Source: a bacterium
GTDB lineage: Bacteria > Vulcanimicrobiota > Vulcanimicrobiia > Vulcanimicrobiales > Vulcanimicrobiaceae
Assembly: GCA_021845615.1 (NCBI GenBank)
Contig: JAJZVP010000011.1
Coordinates: 1-33,722 of the forward strand
Direction: 5' to 3'
DNA length: 33,722 bases
Position 1 is the stretch's first letter, and the number at the start of each line of letters is the position of its first letter. Shown piece after piece: positions 9,275 through 16,266 of this stretch. The notes under the pieces were generated by a model. That model was not told the origin of the DNA. It made no database searches and saw nothing but the letters and a program-made list of their open reading frames with translations. The position numbers and the translations under genes were made by a program.

Positions 9275-10959
9275 GGCGCGACTCCCGCGCCGATCTCATC
9301 GAGTCGCACGTGATTTTTTGCCAGAATCGTGCCGCTCGCTTGTTCGATCTGGACCACGGCGATATTGAGATCGGTCTGCGCTTGCAACTCGGCACCGCGC
9401 GCCCGCTCGAGCTGCACCTGTCGCTGCAACACCAGAAAGGTCGTCGAGGCGCCGTTTGTATATTTGCGTACCTCGGAGTGATAGACCGCCTGCGCGGCGA
9501 TCCGCGCCGCGCGCGTCGCCGCCAGTCGAGCGAGCGCCGAACGATAGGCCTGCAGCGCGTTCCGATTCTCGATAACGATCTCGTTGACGACGCCCTTCGA
9601 TTGCAGGGCGGCGATGCGCGCCTTCGCTCGCGCCGTTTCGAGAGCGGCGTGAGAGCGCCGATGGCCGAAGGTCGTCGAGTACGTAATTTGCGCGTTGTAG
9701 ACCGGGAAGCGTCCGCCCCATAGATTGTGGTACGACTGCGCCATCGAACCCGCCAAATATCCCGGCACCGGGGTTACCGGCCCCGATCCCAGCGGATTCA
9801 CGTTGGTAGGGATCCCGGCAAATCCATTACTCTGGTATCCCAACGTGAGATCGATCTTCGGAAGGACGCCGTTCTTGGCGGTCGCTAAGGCGATGGCGGC
9901 CTCTTCTCGCGCCGCCGCGCTCTGCGCGATCTCCGGGCGATCGTGCAGGGCGCGCGCGACGAGAGCGTCGAGCGTCGCAACCTTCGGCAAGGCGCGCGCC
10001 GGGGAGGTCGGAACGAGGTTCGCGAGCCAAATGGGATCGCTACTCTCGCTGAGAATCTGCGATTTCAACGTATTCTGTAACGCCGCGACCTGCTGGAGCG
10101 CGCCGTCGCGCGTCGCGCGAAAACTCTCGACCTGCGATTGCGCCTCGGTTCGTTCGATCGGCGCCGCTGCGCCGCGCGCCACGAGCCGATCGACGCTGCC
10201 CTCCTGGAGTTTGGCCTCGCGTAAGGCGCTCTGCGCGATCGCGACGCCTCTCCATGCGGCGACGAGCTGCCAATAGGTCGATTCGACCGCCGCGATGGTG
10301 GCGGCGGCTTGCGCGCGCGCCTGGGCGCGCGCCGCGCGCGAGCCGACGACGGCGAGTTGCAACTGCTCTTTTGCCGGGTTCATTCCCAATCCGCGCAATA
10401 ACGGTTGGTTGAGAGCGACGTTCAACGAGGTCGCGTAACTGGGATCGAAAGCGTTGATGAAGGTATTGTCGATCGTTTTGTTTTGCGAGAGCCCGACGCT
10501 CACGCTCTGCCCTCCCGGCAACAGCGCGCTCACCGCCCCTCCGAGCTTCTGCTGGTTCTGGACGATCGGGCTAAAATTCGGCCCGGCGAAAAACGCATTC
10601 GTCGGCGCTTCGGTGAGGTGCGTGACCGAGGGTGCCACCTGGAATCGCAGGTCGAAGTTTCCTTTCGCCGCGACCACCGCGTAGCGCGCGATCTTTACGT
10701 TTTCGCCCGCAATGGCGAGATCGGTGTTCTTCCGTAACGCCATCGCGATCGCATCGTGCAGGCGAATGCCCACGAAGGGTTGCCCGGTAATTCCGACGAT
10801 CTCCGACGAAACGTTGGGGAGCGCCGGAGCGCGATAGCCGCGCGCGACGACCGGGATCGCCGGCGCGCCCGTCGGGGCCGCCGCCGCCAAAAGCGGATTC
10901 GCCGAGATCCCGGCGACGATGCCGAGGATTGCCGTACGACGCAACAACTGGTACATCAT
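9271..10959 (-). CDS. TolC-family outer-membrane efflux protein
   Basis: Outer-membrane channel partner of a tripartite efflux pump. The 562-residue protein begins with a signal peptide (hydrophobic ILGIVAGISANPLLAAAA after two arginines) and has two outer-membrane efflux repeats: long Ala/Gln-rich helices around AARAQARAQAAATIAAVESTY, and a second copy with NGVLPKIDLTLGYQS followed by the C-terminal helices ending TDLNIAVVQIEQASG. The preferred ATG at 10959 follows TAGGAG, part of which is the stop codon of the upstream transporter gene. This ties its translation to that gene. With the adaptor and DHA2 transporter it forms an EmrAB-TolC-like system. The substrate cannot be told from sequence. 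Confidence 0.92.
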   Translation of the reverse strand: MMYQLLRRTAILGIVAGISANPLLAAAAPTGAPAIPVVARGYRAPALPNVSSEIVGITGQPFVGIRLHDAIAMALRKNTDLAIAGENVKIARYAVVAAKGNFDLRFQVAPSVTHLTEAPTNAFFAGPNFSPIVQNQQKLGGAVSALLPGGQSVSVGLSQNKTIDNTFINAFDPSYATSLNVALNQPLLRGLGMNPAKEQLQLAVVGSRAARAQARAQAAATIAAVESTYWQLVAAWRGVAIAQSALREAKLQEGSVDRLVARGAAAPIERTEAQSQVESFRATRDGALQQVAALQNTLKSQILSESSDPIWLANLVPTSPARALPKVATLDALVARALHDRPEIAQSAAAREEAAIALATAKNGVLPKIDLTLGYQSNGFAGIPTNVNPLGSGPVTPVPGYLAGSMAQSYHNLWGGRFPVYNAQITYSTTFGHRRSHAALETARAKARIAALQSKGVVNEIVIENRNALQAYRSALARLAATRAARIAAQAVYHSEVRKYTNGASTTFLVLQRQVQLERARGAELQAQTDLNIAVVQIEQASGTILAKNHVRLDEIGAGVAP

Positions 10960-10967
10960 CAAAACTC

Positions 10968-12515
10968 CTATTCCACTGCGACCGCGGCGACCCGCGGCTT
11001 TCTAAGTAAAAGGACGAGCGGAGCGAGCCCGATCGTCATGATCGCGACCCAGCGCGAGGTATCGGCATACGAAAGCACCTGCGCCTGCGCGCCGACCATG
11101 CTTTCGAGACGTATCAAGGCCTTCGCGGAGCGTTCGCCACCCTCGCGCTGGAGGTAGAGCGCGGTCGCCGGGCGTCCGAGCGTCTCGACGCCGGCGATCT
11201 GCGCCTGATGGTACGTCACGCCGCGAACGAGAATCGTTACCAAAATCGCCGTCGCGACGCTCCCGCCGACCTGACGCGAAAGATTGAAAAATGCGGAGGT
11301 CGAGGCGACGTCCTTATCGGCGACGCCACCGATCACGGCGATCGAGAGCGGCACGAAGATCTGCGAGAGACCGATTCCGCTGATGATCAGCGAAAGGGCG
11401 AGCGTTCCAAATTGCGATTCCGGCGTCGTCACCCCCGCGAGCAACCAATTCGAGATACCGAGCAGTACGAACCCAATCCCCGTCGATATGCGGACGTCGA
11501 CGATGCCGCGCCCGGCGAGGGCGGCGGTTAGCGGTGTGAAAAACATTACCGCGAGCGCGCGAACGAGAATCGTGAGCCCCGAGAGCGTCGCCGTAAAACC
11601 CAGCGAGTTCTGAAGGTACTGCGGTAACACGAGGATGGAGCCGTAGAGGCTTATGCCGAGCACCGCCCCGAGCACGCTGCCCACGGCGACCTGACGAATT
11701 TTCAAGACGTGAAGATCGACCACCGGAGTGCGCGAGCGTAACGTCCAGAGGACGAAGGCGACGATGCCCGCGATCGCGAGCACCGAAAAGGTACGGATCG
11801 CCGCGTTGCTGAGCCAATCGTATTGCTGCCCTTGGTCGAGAACGTATTGCATCGAGCCCAACCCCAACGCCAGCAACGCCAACCCGAACCAGTCGAGCGC
11901 CATCGCGCGCGGTTTTGCGGGATTGCGCATGTAGAGCAGCGTCAGCGTCGCGGCGACGATTCCCACCGGAAGGTTGATAAAGAACGCCCATCGCCAGGTG
12001 AAGTTATCGGTGATGAAGCCGCCGAGGACCGGGCCGAGCGCGGGCCCGACGATCACGCCCATGGCGAAGATTCCTTGCGCGCGGCCCTGCTGGCGCACGC
12101 CGAAAATATCGCGAAGGATCGCTTGCGAGGTCGAGATCAATCCACCGCCGCCGAGCCCTTGGACGATCCGCCAAAAGACCAACGAACTAAAAGAGGGGGC
12201 GAGCCCGCACATGAGCGAGGCCAGCGTGAAGATGACGATCGAAGCCGTAAAGTATTGGCGGCGACCGAACCGGCCCTGCAGCCACGGCGTGATCGGAATG
12301 ACGATGACGTTGGCGATGATGTAGCCCGTAACGATCCAAGCGCCTTGGTCGACCGCGACTCCGAAGTTGCCCTGAATGTTGGGCAGAGCCACGTTCACGA
12401 TGGTCGTATCGACGATCTCCAAGAGCGTCGCGGTAATCACCGCCACGGTAATCACCGCGAGCCGCCAGCCGTGTTCGACGAGCGGCGACTCGTTCGTCTG
12501 CCGCAAATCCGCCAT
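10968..12515 (-). CDS. DHA2-family (EmrB/QacA-like) drug:proton antiporter
   Basis: Inner-membrane major-facilitator transporter of 515 residues with about 14 predicted membrane segments. Seen: the first-helix motif EIVDTTIVNVALPNIQ of the 14-helix drug antiporters, the cytoplasmic motif A-like GRFGRRQYF between helices 2 and 3, and motif C GPALGPVLGGFI in helix 5, typical of antiporters. It would export small molecules, handing them to the HlyD-type adaptor and TolC. ATG 12515 shares one base with the adaptor's TAA stop (TAATG). The outer-membrane gene starts 8 nt beyond its own stop. It is the EmrB-like component by family and context; the substrate is unknown. Confidence 0.94.
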   Translation of the reverse strand: MADLRQTNESPLVEHGWRLAVITVAVITATLLEIVDTTIVNVALPNIQGNFGVAVDQGAWIVTGYIIANVIVIPITPWLQGRFGRRQYFTASIVIFTLASLMCGLAPSFSSLVFWRIVQGLGGGGLISTSQAILRDIFGVRQQGRAQGIFAMGVIVGPALGPVLGGFITDNFTWRWAFFINLPVGIVAATLTLLYMRNPAKPRAMALDWFGLALLALGLGSMQYVLDQGQQYDWLSNAAIRTFSVLAIAGIVAFVLWTLRSRTPVVDLHVLKIRQVAVGSVLGAVLGISLYGSILVLPQYLQNSLGFTATLSGLTILVRALAVMFFTPLTAALAGRGIVDVRISTGIGFVLLGISNWLLAGVTTPESQFGTLALSLIISGIGLSQIFVPLSIAVIGGVADKDVASTSAFFNLSRQVGGSVATAILVTILVRGVTYHQAQIAGVETLGRPATALYLQREGGERSAKALIRLESMVGAQAQVLSYADTSRWVAIMTIGLAPLVLLLRKPRVAAVAVE

Positions 12516-13759
12516 TAGCGAACCTTTACGTCCGCTTCGACGCTCATGCCCGGGCGCAACGGCATCTTCGGATTCATATCGTCGATGGAGATGCGCACCG
12601 GAATGCGTTGCGTTACTTTTACGAAGTTCCCAGTCGCATTCTGAGAGGGAATCAATGCGTAGGTATTCTGCGATGCCGGGTTGATCGAAATGACGTGTCC
12701 GTGAAAGGTGTGCCCCGGATAGGCATCGACGAAGATATCGGCTTCCTGCCCGACGTGAATCGCACCGACCGCCGTCTCCTTGTAGTTCGCCGTAACGAAG
12801 ATGTCTTTCGAGGGAATCACGGTCATCAGGTTCATGCCGGCGCTAACGGTCTGGCCGATTTGGGCGCTCTTCTCGCCTACGTATCCATCGATCGGAGAAT
12901 AGATGCGCGTGTATTGAAGGTTGAGTTTCGCGAGATCGAGCGCCGCGCGCGCGGAGACCACCTGGCTCGAATCGCTCGACTGGGCGAGTTTTCCCTGCGC
13001 GGTCGTGACGCCGCCCTGGGCGCCGGCGATCCCGGCCTGCGCGGCGATAACGCGGTCGCGCGCCGCGCGAACGCCGTCGCGCGCCGCTCCGACGTTCGCC
13101 TTCGCCGATGCGAGCTGCGCCGCCGCGGCGCTCTCTTCGGCGAGCGCCGAATCGAGCTCTTCGCGCGCGACGTCTCCGGTGCGCACCAACGAACGAGCGC
13201 GCGCGAGATCCGCCGCGGCCTTCGAGTAATTCGCTTCCGCCGCGGGAACCTCGGCGAGCGCGGCCGAAAGCTGCGCCCGCGCTTGTGCGAGTGCGGCATC
13301 CGCTTGCGGTACCGATGCGACCGCACTGGCAACGCCGGCTCGCGCCTGGGCCACGCCGCCCCGGCTCTGTTCCACTAAAGTCGTCTGCGTCGAGAGCGCT
13401 TGTTCGTATTGCGCTTGGGCCTGGGCGAGGCGGTGCCGCTCGTCGCGATTGTCGAGAACGACGAGGAGTTGCCCCTTACGAACGTATTGGTTGGTTTGAA
13501 CGGGGATCGCGTCGATCTTCTCGCCGATCTTACTCGTGATGGCGACCACGTCGGAATCGATCATCGCATCCTCGGTGCCCGCGTGCACGCGCGCGTACGC
13601 GTACCACTTCCCGCCGATGACCAACAGGACGATGGCGAGGATCGCACCGAGTATGCCGAAGATCACGCGCTTGCGCGGCTGATTCGAGGCCGCATCCTCC
13701 TCGGCCTCGAGGGCCTCGACCTTCGCGTTATCGGAACTCTCTTGCAGGTTCGTTGCCAT
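12515..13759 (-). CDS. HlyD/EmrA-type membrane fusion protein (efflux adaptor)
   Basis: Periplasmic adaptor of a tripartite efflux pump, 414 residues. Seen: a charged cytoplasmic N terminus, one membrane segment at residues 31-50 (RVIFGILGAILAIVLLVIGG), and the first half-lipoyl domain near KIGEKIDAIPVQTNQYVRKGQLLVVLD. A long alanine-rich coiled-coil hairpin covers roughly residues 85-250. A second lipoyl half follows (YTRIYSPIDGYVGEKSAQIG), then the beta-barrel with NYKETAVGAIHVGQEADI and a C-terminal PLRPGMSVEADVKVR. The ATG at 13759 overlaps the TetR stop as TAATG, with AGGAG just upstream inside the TetR gene. Family and neighbours make the EmrA-like role clear. Confidence 0.94.
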   Translation of the reverse strand: MATNLQESSDNAKVEALEAEEDAASNQPRKRVIFGILGAILAIVLLVIGGKWYAYARVHAGTEDAMIDSDVVAITSKIGEKIDAIPVQTNQYVRKGQLLVVLDNRDERHRLAQAQAQYEQALSTQTTLVEQSRGGVAQARAGVASAVASVPQADAALAQARAQLSAALAEVPAAEANYSKAAADLARARSLVRTGDVAREELDSALAEESAAAAQLASAKANVGAARDGVRAARDRVIAAQAGIAGAQGGVTTAQGKLAQSSDSSQVVSARAALDLAKLNLQYTRIYSPIDGYVGEKSAQIGQTVSAGMNLMTVIPSKDIFVTANYKETAVGAIHVGQEADIFVDAYPGHTFHGHVISINPASQNTYALIPSQNATGNFVKVTQRIPVRISIDDMNPKMPLRPGMSVEADVKVR

Positions 13760-14385
13760 TACTTGCTCCTCGATCCATTGAGAAAAATTTGAATGTACGT
13801 TCGTAGCGCGTACTCTTGATCTGCATAAAATCGAACGCCGGGATACTTCTGGCGTCCCATCACGTGGGCGAAGATCATCGACCCGAAAACAGCGGCGAGG
13901 TCCTCGGGGTTGCCGACGAGTTCGCCGCGCTCGACGCGGGAGGCCATAAATGCGACGAGGGCCTCGCGGACCGCGTTCTGGGGGCGCCAGGTCGCAGAGC
14001 CGTAGACGTTCGCCTCGTAATCGTCCTCGACCATCGACCAACGGACCATGTCGCGCATATTCCACAGGCGTTCCATCAGGAAGTTGCCGATCGTCATAAG
14101 ATCGCTCTCGACCGATCCGCGTAGCGTGACGGTGTATTCGTCGATCGAGGTACTGGGGCAGCAATACTCGACGAGTTCGAAGAGCAGCTTTTCCTTCGTG
14201 CCGAAGTGCCGAAAGAGCGTCGTTTCGTTAACGCCCGCGACCTCGGCGATCTCGCGGGTCGTTGCGGCGCGCTTCCCTTTCCGGGCGACGACCTCTCGCG
14301 CGGCGTGAAGGATGCGCTCGCGCGTCGCATCGGCCCCGGCGGCGCGGCGCTCGTCGGTGCGACCGGTGGCGATATGCGCGCTCAC
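13759..14385 (-). CDS. TetR-family transcriptional regulator
   Basis: 208 residues. The N-terminal helix-turn-helix domain (about residues 20-68) reads RERILHAAREVVARKGKRA, then TTREIAEVAGVNETTLFRHFGTKEKLLFELVE, a canonical TetR pattern. The C-terminal ligand-binding half is not recognisable beyond helical character. It sits inside the efflux operon and is co-translated with the adaptor (TAATG), so it most likely represses this operon and responds to a pump substrate; that is inference from context. The GTG start at 14385 overlaps the LolA-like stop in a GTGA arrangement, with GGGGGGA just upstream. Palindromes at 15347-15362 and 15396-15413, around the predicted operon promoter, are candidate operators. 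Confidence 0.93.
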   Translation of the reverse strand: MSAHIATGRTDERRAAGADATRERILHAAREVVARKGKRAATTREIAEVAGVNETTLFRHFGTKEKLLFELVEYCCPSTSIDEYTVTLRGSVESDLMTIGNFLMERLWNMRDMVRWSMVEDDYEANVYGSATWRPQNAVREALVAFMASRVERGELVGNPEDLAAVFGSMIFAHVMGRQKYPGVRFYADQEYALRTYIQIFLNGSRSK

Positions 14386-15044
14386 GATCCCCCCGTAAAG
14401 ACCGAATTGGAGATCGGTACGTTCATCTGATAGGTGCCGTAGGTTGCATGCGACGTCGCGCGTACGCGAAAGTTAATTTCGGCGCTCTGTTCGGCGAGGA
14501 CGTCGTATCCGTGCTCGCGGCGGTACCACTGACGCATCGATATCGTGCCGCCGTTACGATAATGCCACGTCATTTCGACCAGCTCCCACGTCTCGGGATC
14601 GACGATCGCGTGTGCGTACGCGAGAATGTCGCTGTACTGCCGCGGCGCGACTTCGAGCACGTAGACGGGACGACCGCTCCATTCGCGCGTACCGACGTAC
14701 GAAACGACGTTATCCTTCGACCACGCACCCGGGTCGCCGACGTTATTGAATATTTTCGAGAAGCCCGCCGCGTAGGCCGGAACGCTGTCGAAGACGACGA
14801 CGAACTTGCTCGGACGTTTGTAATACGACGTGCCGTCGAGCGTCGGCGACAGAAAGGGAAACGAATACATCCGCGTCGTCACGTGGACGCGCACGCGATA
14901 ACTCCGCAATCCGGGATTTCTGTCGAGCATCCTATCGACGATCGCCGCCGCGCTCATCGGGCGCAGCGAGGGTTTCGGCGCGGGCGCGGAGAGCGCGAGC
15001 AGCCCCGGAAGGAGGGCGAGGACGAGAGCAAGCCGCGCGATCAT
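14382..15044 (-). CDS. LolA-like exported protein (lipoprotein-sorting family)
   Basis: 220 residues with a clear N-terminal signal peptide (ARLALVLALLPGLLALSAPA). The rest resembles the LolA-like 'outer membrane lipoprotein-sorting protein' group: an initial MSAAAIVDRMLDRNPGLRSY helix, beta strands with RVHVTTRMYSFPFLSP, a KRPSKFVVVFD strand, and RPVYVLEVAP followed by IVDPETWELVEMTWHYRNGG. LolA-type folds bind lipid or lipoprotein acyl chains in the periplasm. The ATG at 15044 overlaps the STAS gene stop (ATGA), and its own stop overlaps the TetR start (GTGA). A lipid-handling protein inside a tripartite efflux operon hints that the cargo may be lipidic (inference). The exact family is uncertain. 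Confidence 0.75.
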   Translation of the reverse strand: MIARLALVLALLPGLLALSAPAPKPSLRPMSAAAIVDRMLDRNPGLRSYRVRVHVTTRMYSFPFLSPTLDGTSYYKRPSKFVVVFDSVPAYAAGFSKIFNNVGDPGAWSKDNVVSYVGTREWSGRPVYVLEVAPRQYSDILAYAHAIVDPETWELVEMTWHYRNGGTISMRQWYRREHGYDVLAEQSAEINFRVRATSHATYGTYQMNVPISNSVFTGGS

Positions 15045-15337
15045 GCCGCGGTATCTCCATCGACCTCGACGATACGGTCGAGCCCCGTCAGGGCGAGTTG
15101 CCGCCGTACGTCTTCTTGCGCGGTGCGAACCGAAAACTCGACGCCGTGCGCGCGGCTCCGGCGCAGAAGCGCGACCAAGCTCCGCATCCGGCCGACGTCG
15201 AGACTGCGGAGGTCGGCGAGATCGACGACGATCCGCTCGGTGTGACGGTCGACGACCGCATCGATGTGCGCCTCATCGCGGGCGATATCGAGAAGGTCGC
15301 TGGCAAAAATTTGAACTTTGGTGATTTTTGTTTTCAT
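15041..15337 (-). CDS. STAS-domain protein (anti-sigma antagonist or MlaB-like)
   Basis: A small single-domain STAS protein of 98 residues from ATG 15337. The pattern RIVVDLADLRSLDVGRMRSLVALLRRSRAHG followed by RRQLALTGLDRIVEV matches the STAS core. The phosphoacceptor loop, usually Asp-Ser-Ser-Gly, reads D47-V-G-R, so regulated phosphorylation at the usual serine is not possible. Two roles are compatible: an anti-anti-sigma factor, or an MlaB-like partner of a membrane transport system. An upstream in-frame ATG at 15364 would add 9 residues and would be nearly leaderless relative to the predicted promoter. Neither start has a good ribosome binding site. It is the first gene of the coupled efflux operon. 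Confidence 0.78.
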   Translation of the reverse strand: MKTKITKVQIFASDLLDIARDEAHIDAVVDRHTERIVVDLADLRSLDVGRMRSLVALLRRSRAHGVEFSVRTAQEDVRRQLALTGLDRIVEVDGDTAA

Positions 15338-15346
15338 GATTTCAAC

Positions 15347-15362
15347 GCAAGCATGTACTTGC
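15347..15362. promoter_or_regulatory. Palindrome, candidate TetR operator O2
   Basis: GCAAG and CTTGC flank CATGTA, a perfect 5-bp inverted repeat at the expected transcription start of the efflux operon. Its minus-strand half GCAAGTAC resembles GCAAGTGC at 15395-15402, which overlaps O1. The two centres are 50 bp apart, close to five helical turns, as expected for paired repressor sites. The binding protein is not proven. Confidence 0.35.
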
Positions 15363-15368
15363 ATGAGG

Positions 15369-15397
15369 AGAATAGCCTATCCCGGACCTGCGTGCAA
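15369..15397 (-). promoter_or_regulatory. Predicted sigma70-type promoter of the efflux operon
   Basis: On the minus strand, TTGCAC (15397-15392) and TATTCT (15374-15369) are separated by 17 bp, a good housekeeping promoter match within GC-rich DNA. The expected transcription start is at about 15362-15364, at or beside the ATG at 15364, so the mRNA would be leaderless or have only about 27 nt before ATG 15337. The minus-35 element overlaps the palindrome at 15396-15413. Confidence 0.5.
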
Positions 15398-15413
15398 GTG
15401 CTTACACGCACTT
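15396..15413. promoter_or_regulatory. Palindrome, candidate TetR operator O1
   Basis: AAGTGC and GCACTT flank a 6-bp spacer (TTACAC), a perfect 6-bp inverted repeat. It overlaps the minus-35 box of the predicted efflux promoter and lies between the divergent efflux operon and the beta-lactamase-like gene. It is followed by TTTT on the plus strand, so a weak terminator hairpin is an alternative reading. Confidence 0.4.
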
Positions 15414-15468
15414 TTAACCCATCCCGCGAGCGAGGGTTGCAGGGCCCGGCCTGGAAGCGCCCGGCAGC

Positions 15469-16266
15469 ATGGAGAGCTCGCAGCTTCAGGAGTACGCAGG
15501 GCGCGCCGGGCTCGTTCGGCCCTCGATTCTCTGGGATCCCCTGAGCCCCGGCGGCCGGGCGGCCGCGCTCGATGCGGAGCGCTGGATCTACCCCGCGAGC
15601 ACCATCAAAACGCCGCTCGCCGCCGCCGCCCTCCTTCTGGTTGCGCGGGGCGAGCGAGCTCTGGAGGAGCGCCGCCCCGTCAGCCCCGCAAACTTCACGC
15701 TCAACGACGCTCCCTCGCCGATCGAGCCCGGATATATGGCGAGCCTCGACGAGCTCTGCCGATACGCCGTCGACCGCTCCGACAACGTCGCGACGAACGA
15801 GCTCTTCGACCGGCTCGGCCGCGAGCGAGCGACCTCGATCGTCCGCGAGGAGCTCGGACTCGAGGCGACGGGCTTCTATCGCAAGCTCTCCGGAAGCGAT
15901 CCGCTCATCACCGACCCGGAGTGGGACGGCGAGCATCGGAACGCACATCCAGTGCGCGACGCCGCCCGGCTCTTCCGGGCGATCGCCGAACGGCGCTTCC
16001 CGGGCGCTGCGTTGCTCGAGGGGTGGCTTGCAGCGCAACGTTGGAACGACAAGCTCAGCCTCGGTCTCGCGCCCGGAGACCGATTCGCGCATAAGACCGG
16101 CGATACGAGCGAGGTGACCCATGACGGGGGAATCCTCACCACCGGCGACGGGCGGCGGGCCGCGCTCGTCGTCTATACCGAGATGCCTTCGACGCCCGAG
16201 AATAACGCGCGCTTCGGCACGTTCATGCGCCTGTTACGGGACGAGGCGTTCCGCGATGCTCCGTAA
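15469..16266 (+). CDS. Class A beta-lactamase-like serine hydrolase without signal peptide
   Basis: 265 residues with all three serine penicillin-recognising motifs: S44-T-I-K47 (SxxK), S104-D-N106 (SDN) and K209-T-G211 (KTG). A P-E-W-D segment at 150-153 stands where the omega-loop PELN with Glu166 would be, so deacylation may be altered. There is no signal peptide, and none is hidden upstream: an in-frame TAA at 15415-15417 precedes the ATG with no earlier ATG, GTG or TTG between. The protein therefore appears cytoplasmic, unlike classical beta-lactamases. It may be an esterase, amidase or peptidase of the fold rather than a resistance enzyme. It stands alone on the plus strand; its 3' end overlaps the convergent hutF by 33 nt. 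Confidence 0.82.
   Translation: MESSQLQEYAGRAGLVRPSILWDPLSPGGRAAALDAERWIYPASTIKTPLAAAALLLVARGERALEERRPVSPANFTLNDAPSPIEPGYMASLDELCRYAVDRSDNVATNELFDRLGRERATSIVREELGLEATGFYRKLSGSDPLITDPEWDGEHRNAHPVRDAARLFRAIAERRFPGAALLEGWLAAQRWNDKLSLGLAPGDRFAHKTGDTSEVTHDGGILTTGDGRRAALVVYTEMPSTPENNARFGTFMRLLRDEAFRDAP

Noticed and set aside
13108-13539. Possible repeat or low-complexity element in the adaptor gene
   Set aside because: The repetitive look comes from the Ala/Arg-rich coiled-coil hairpin of the HlyD-type adaptor, which is normal for the family.
15098-15544. Plus-strand open frame opposite the STAS gene
   Set aside because: No motif; the STAS domain on the minus strand explains the region and the frame ends inside the beta-lactamase-like gene in a different phase.
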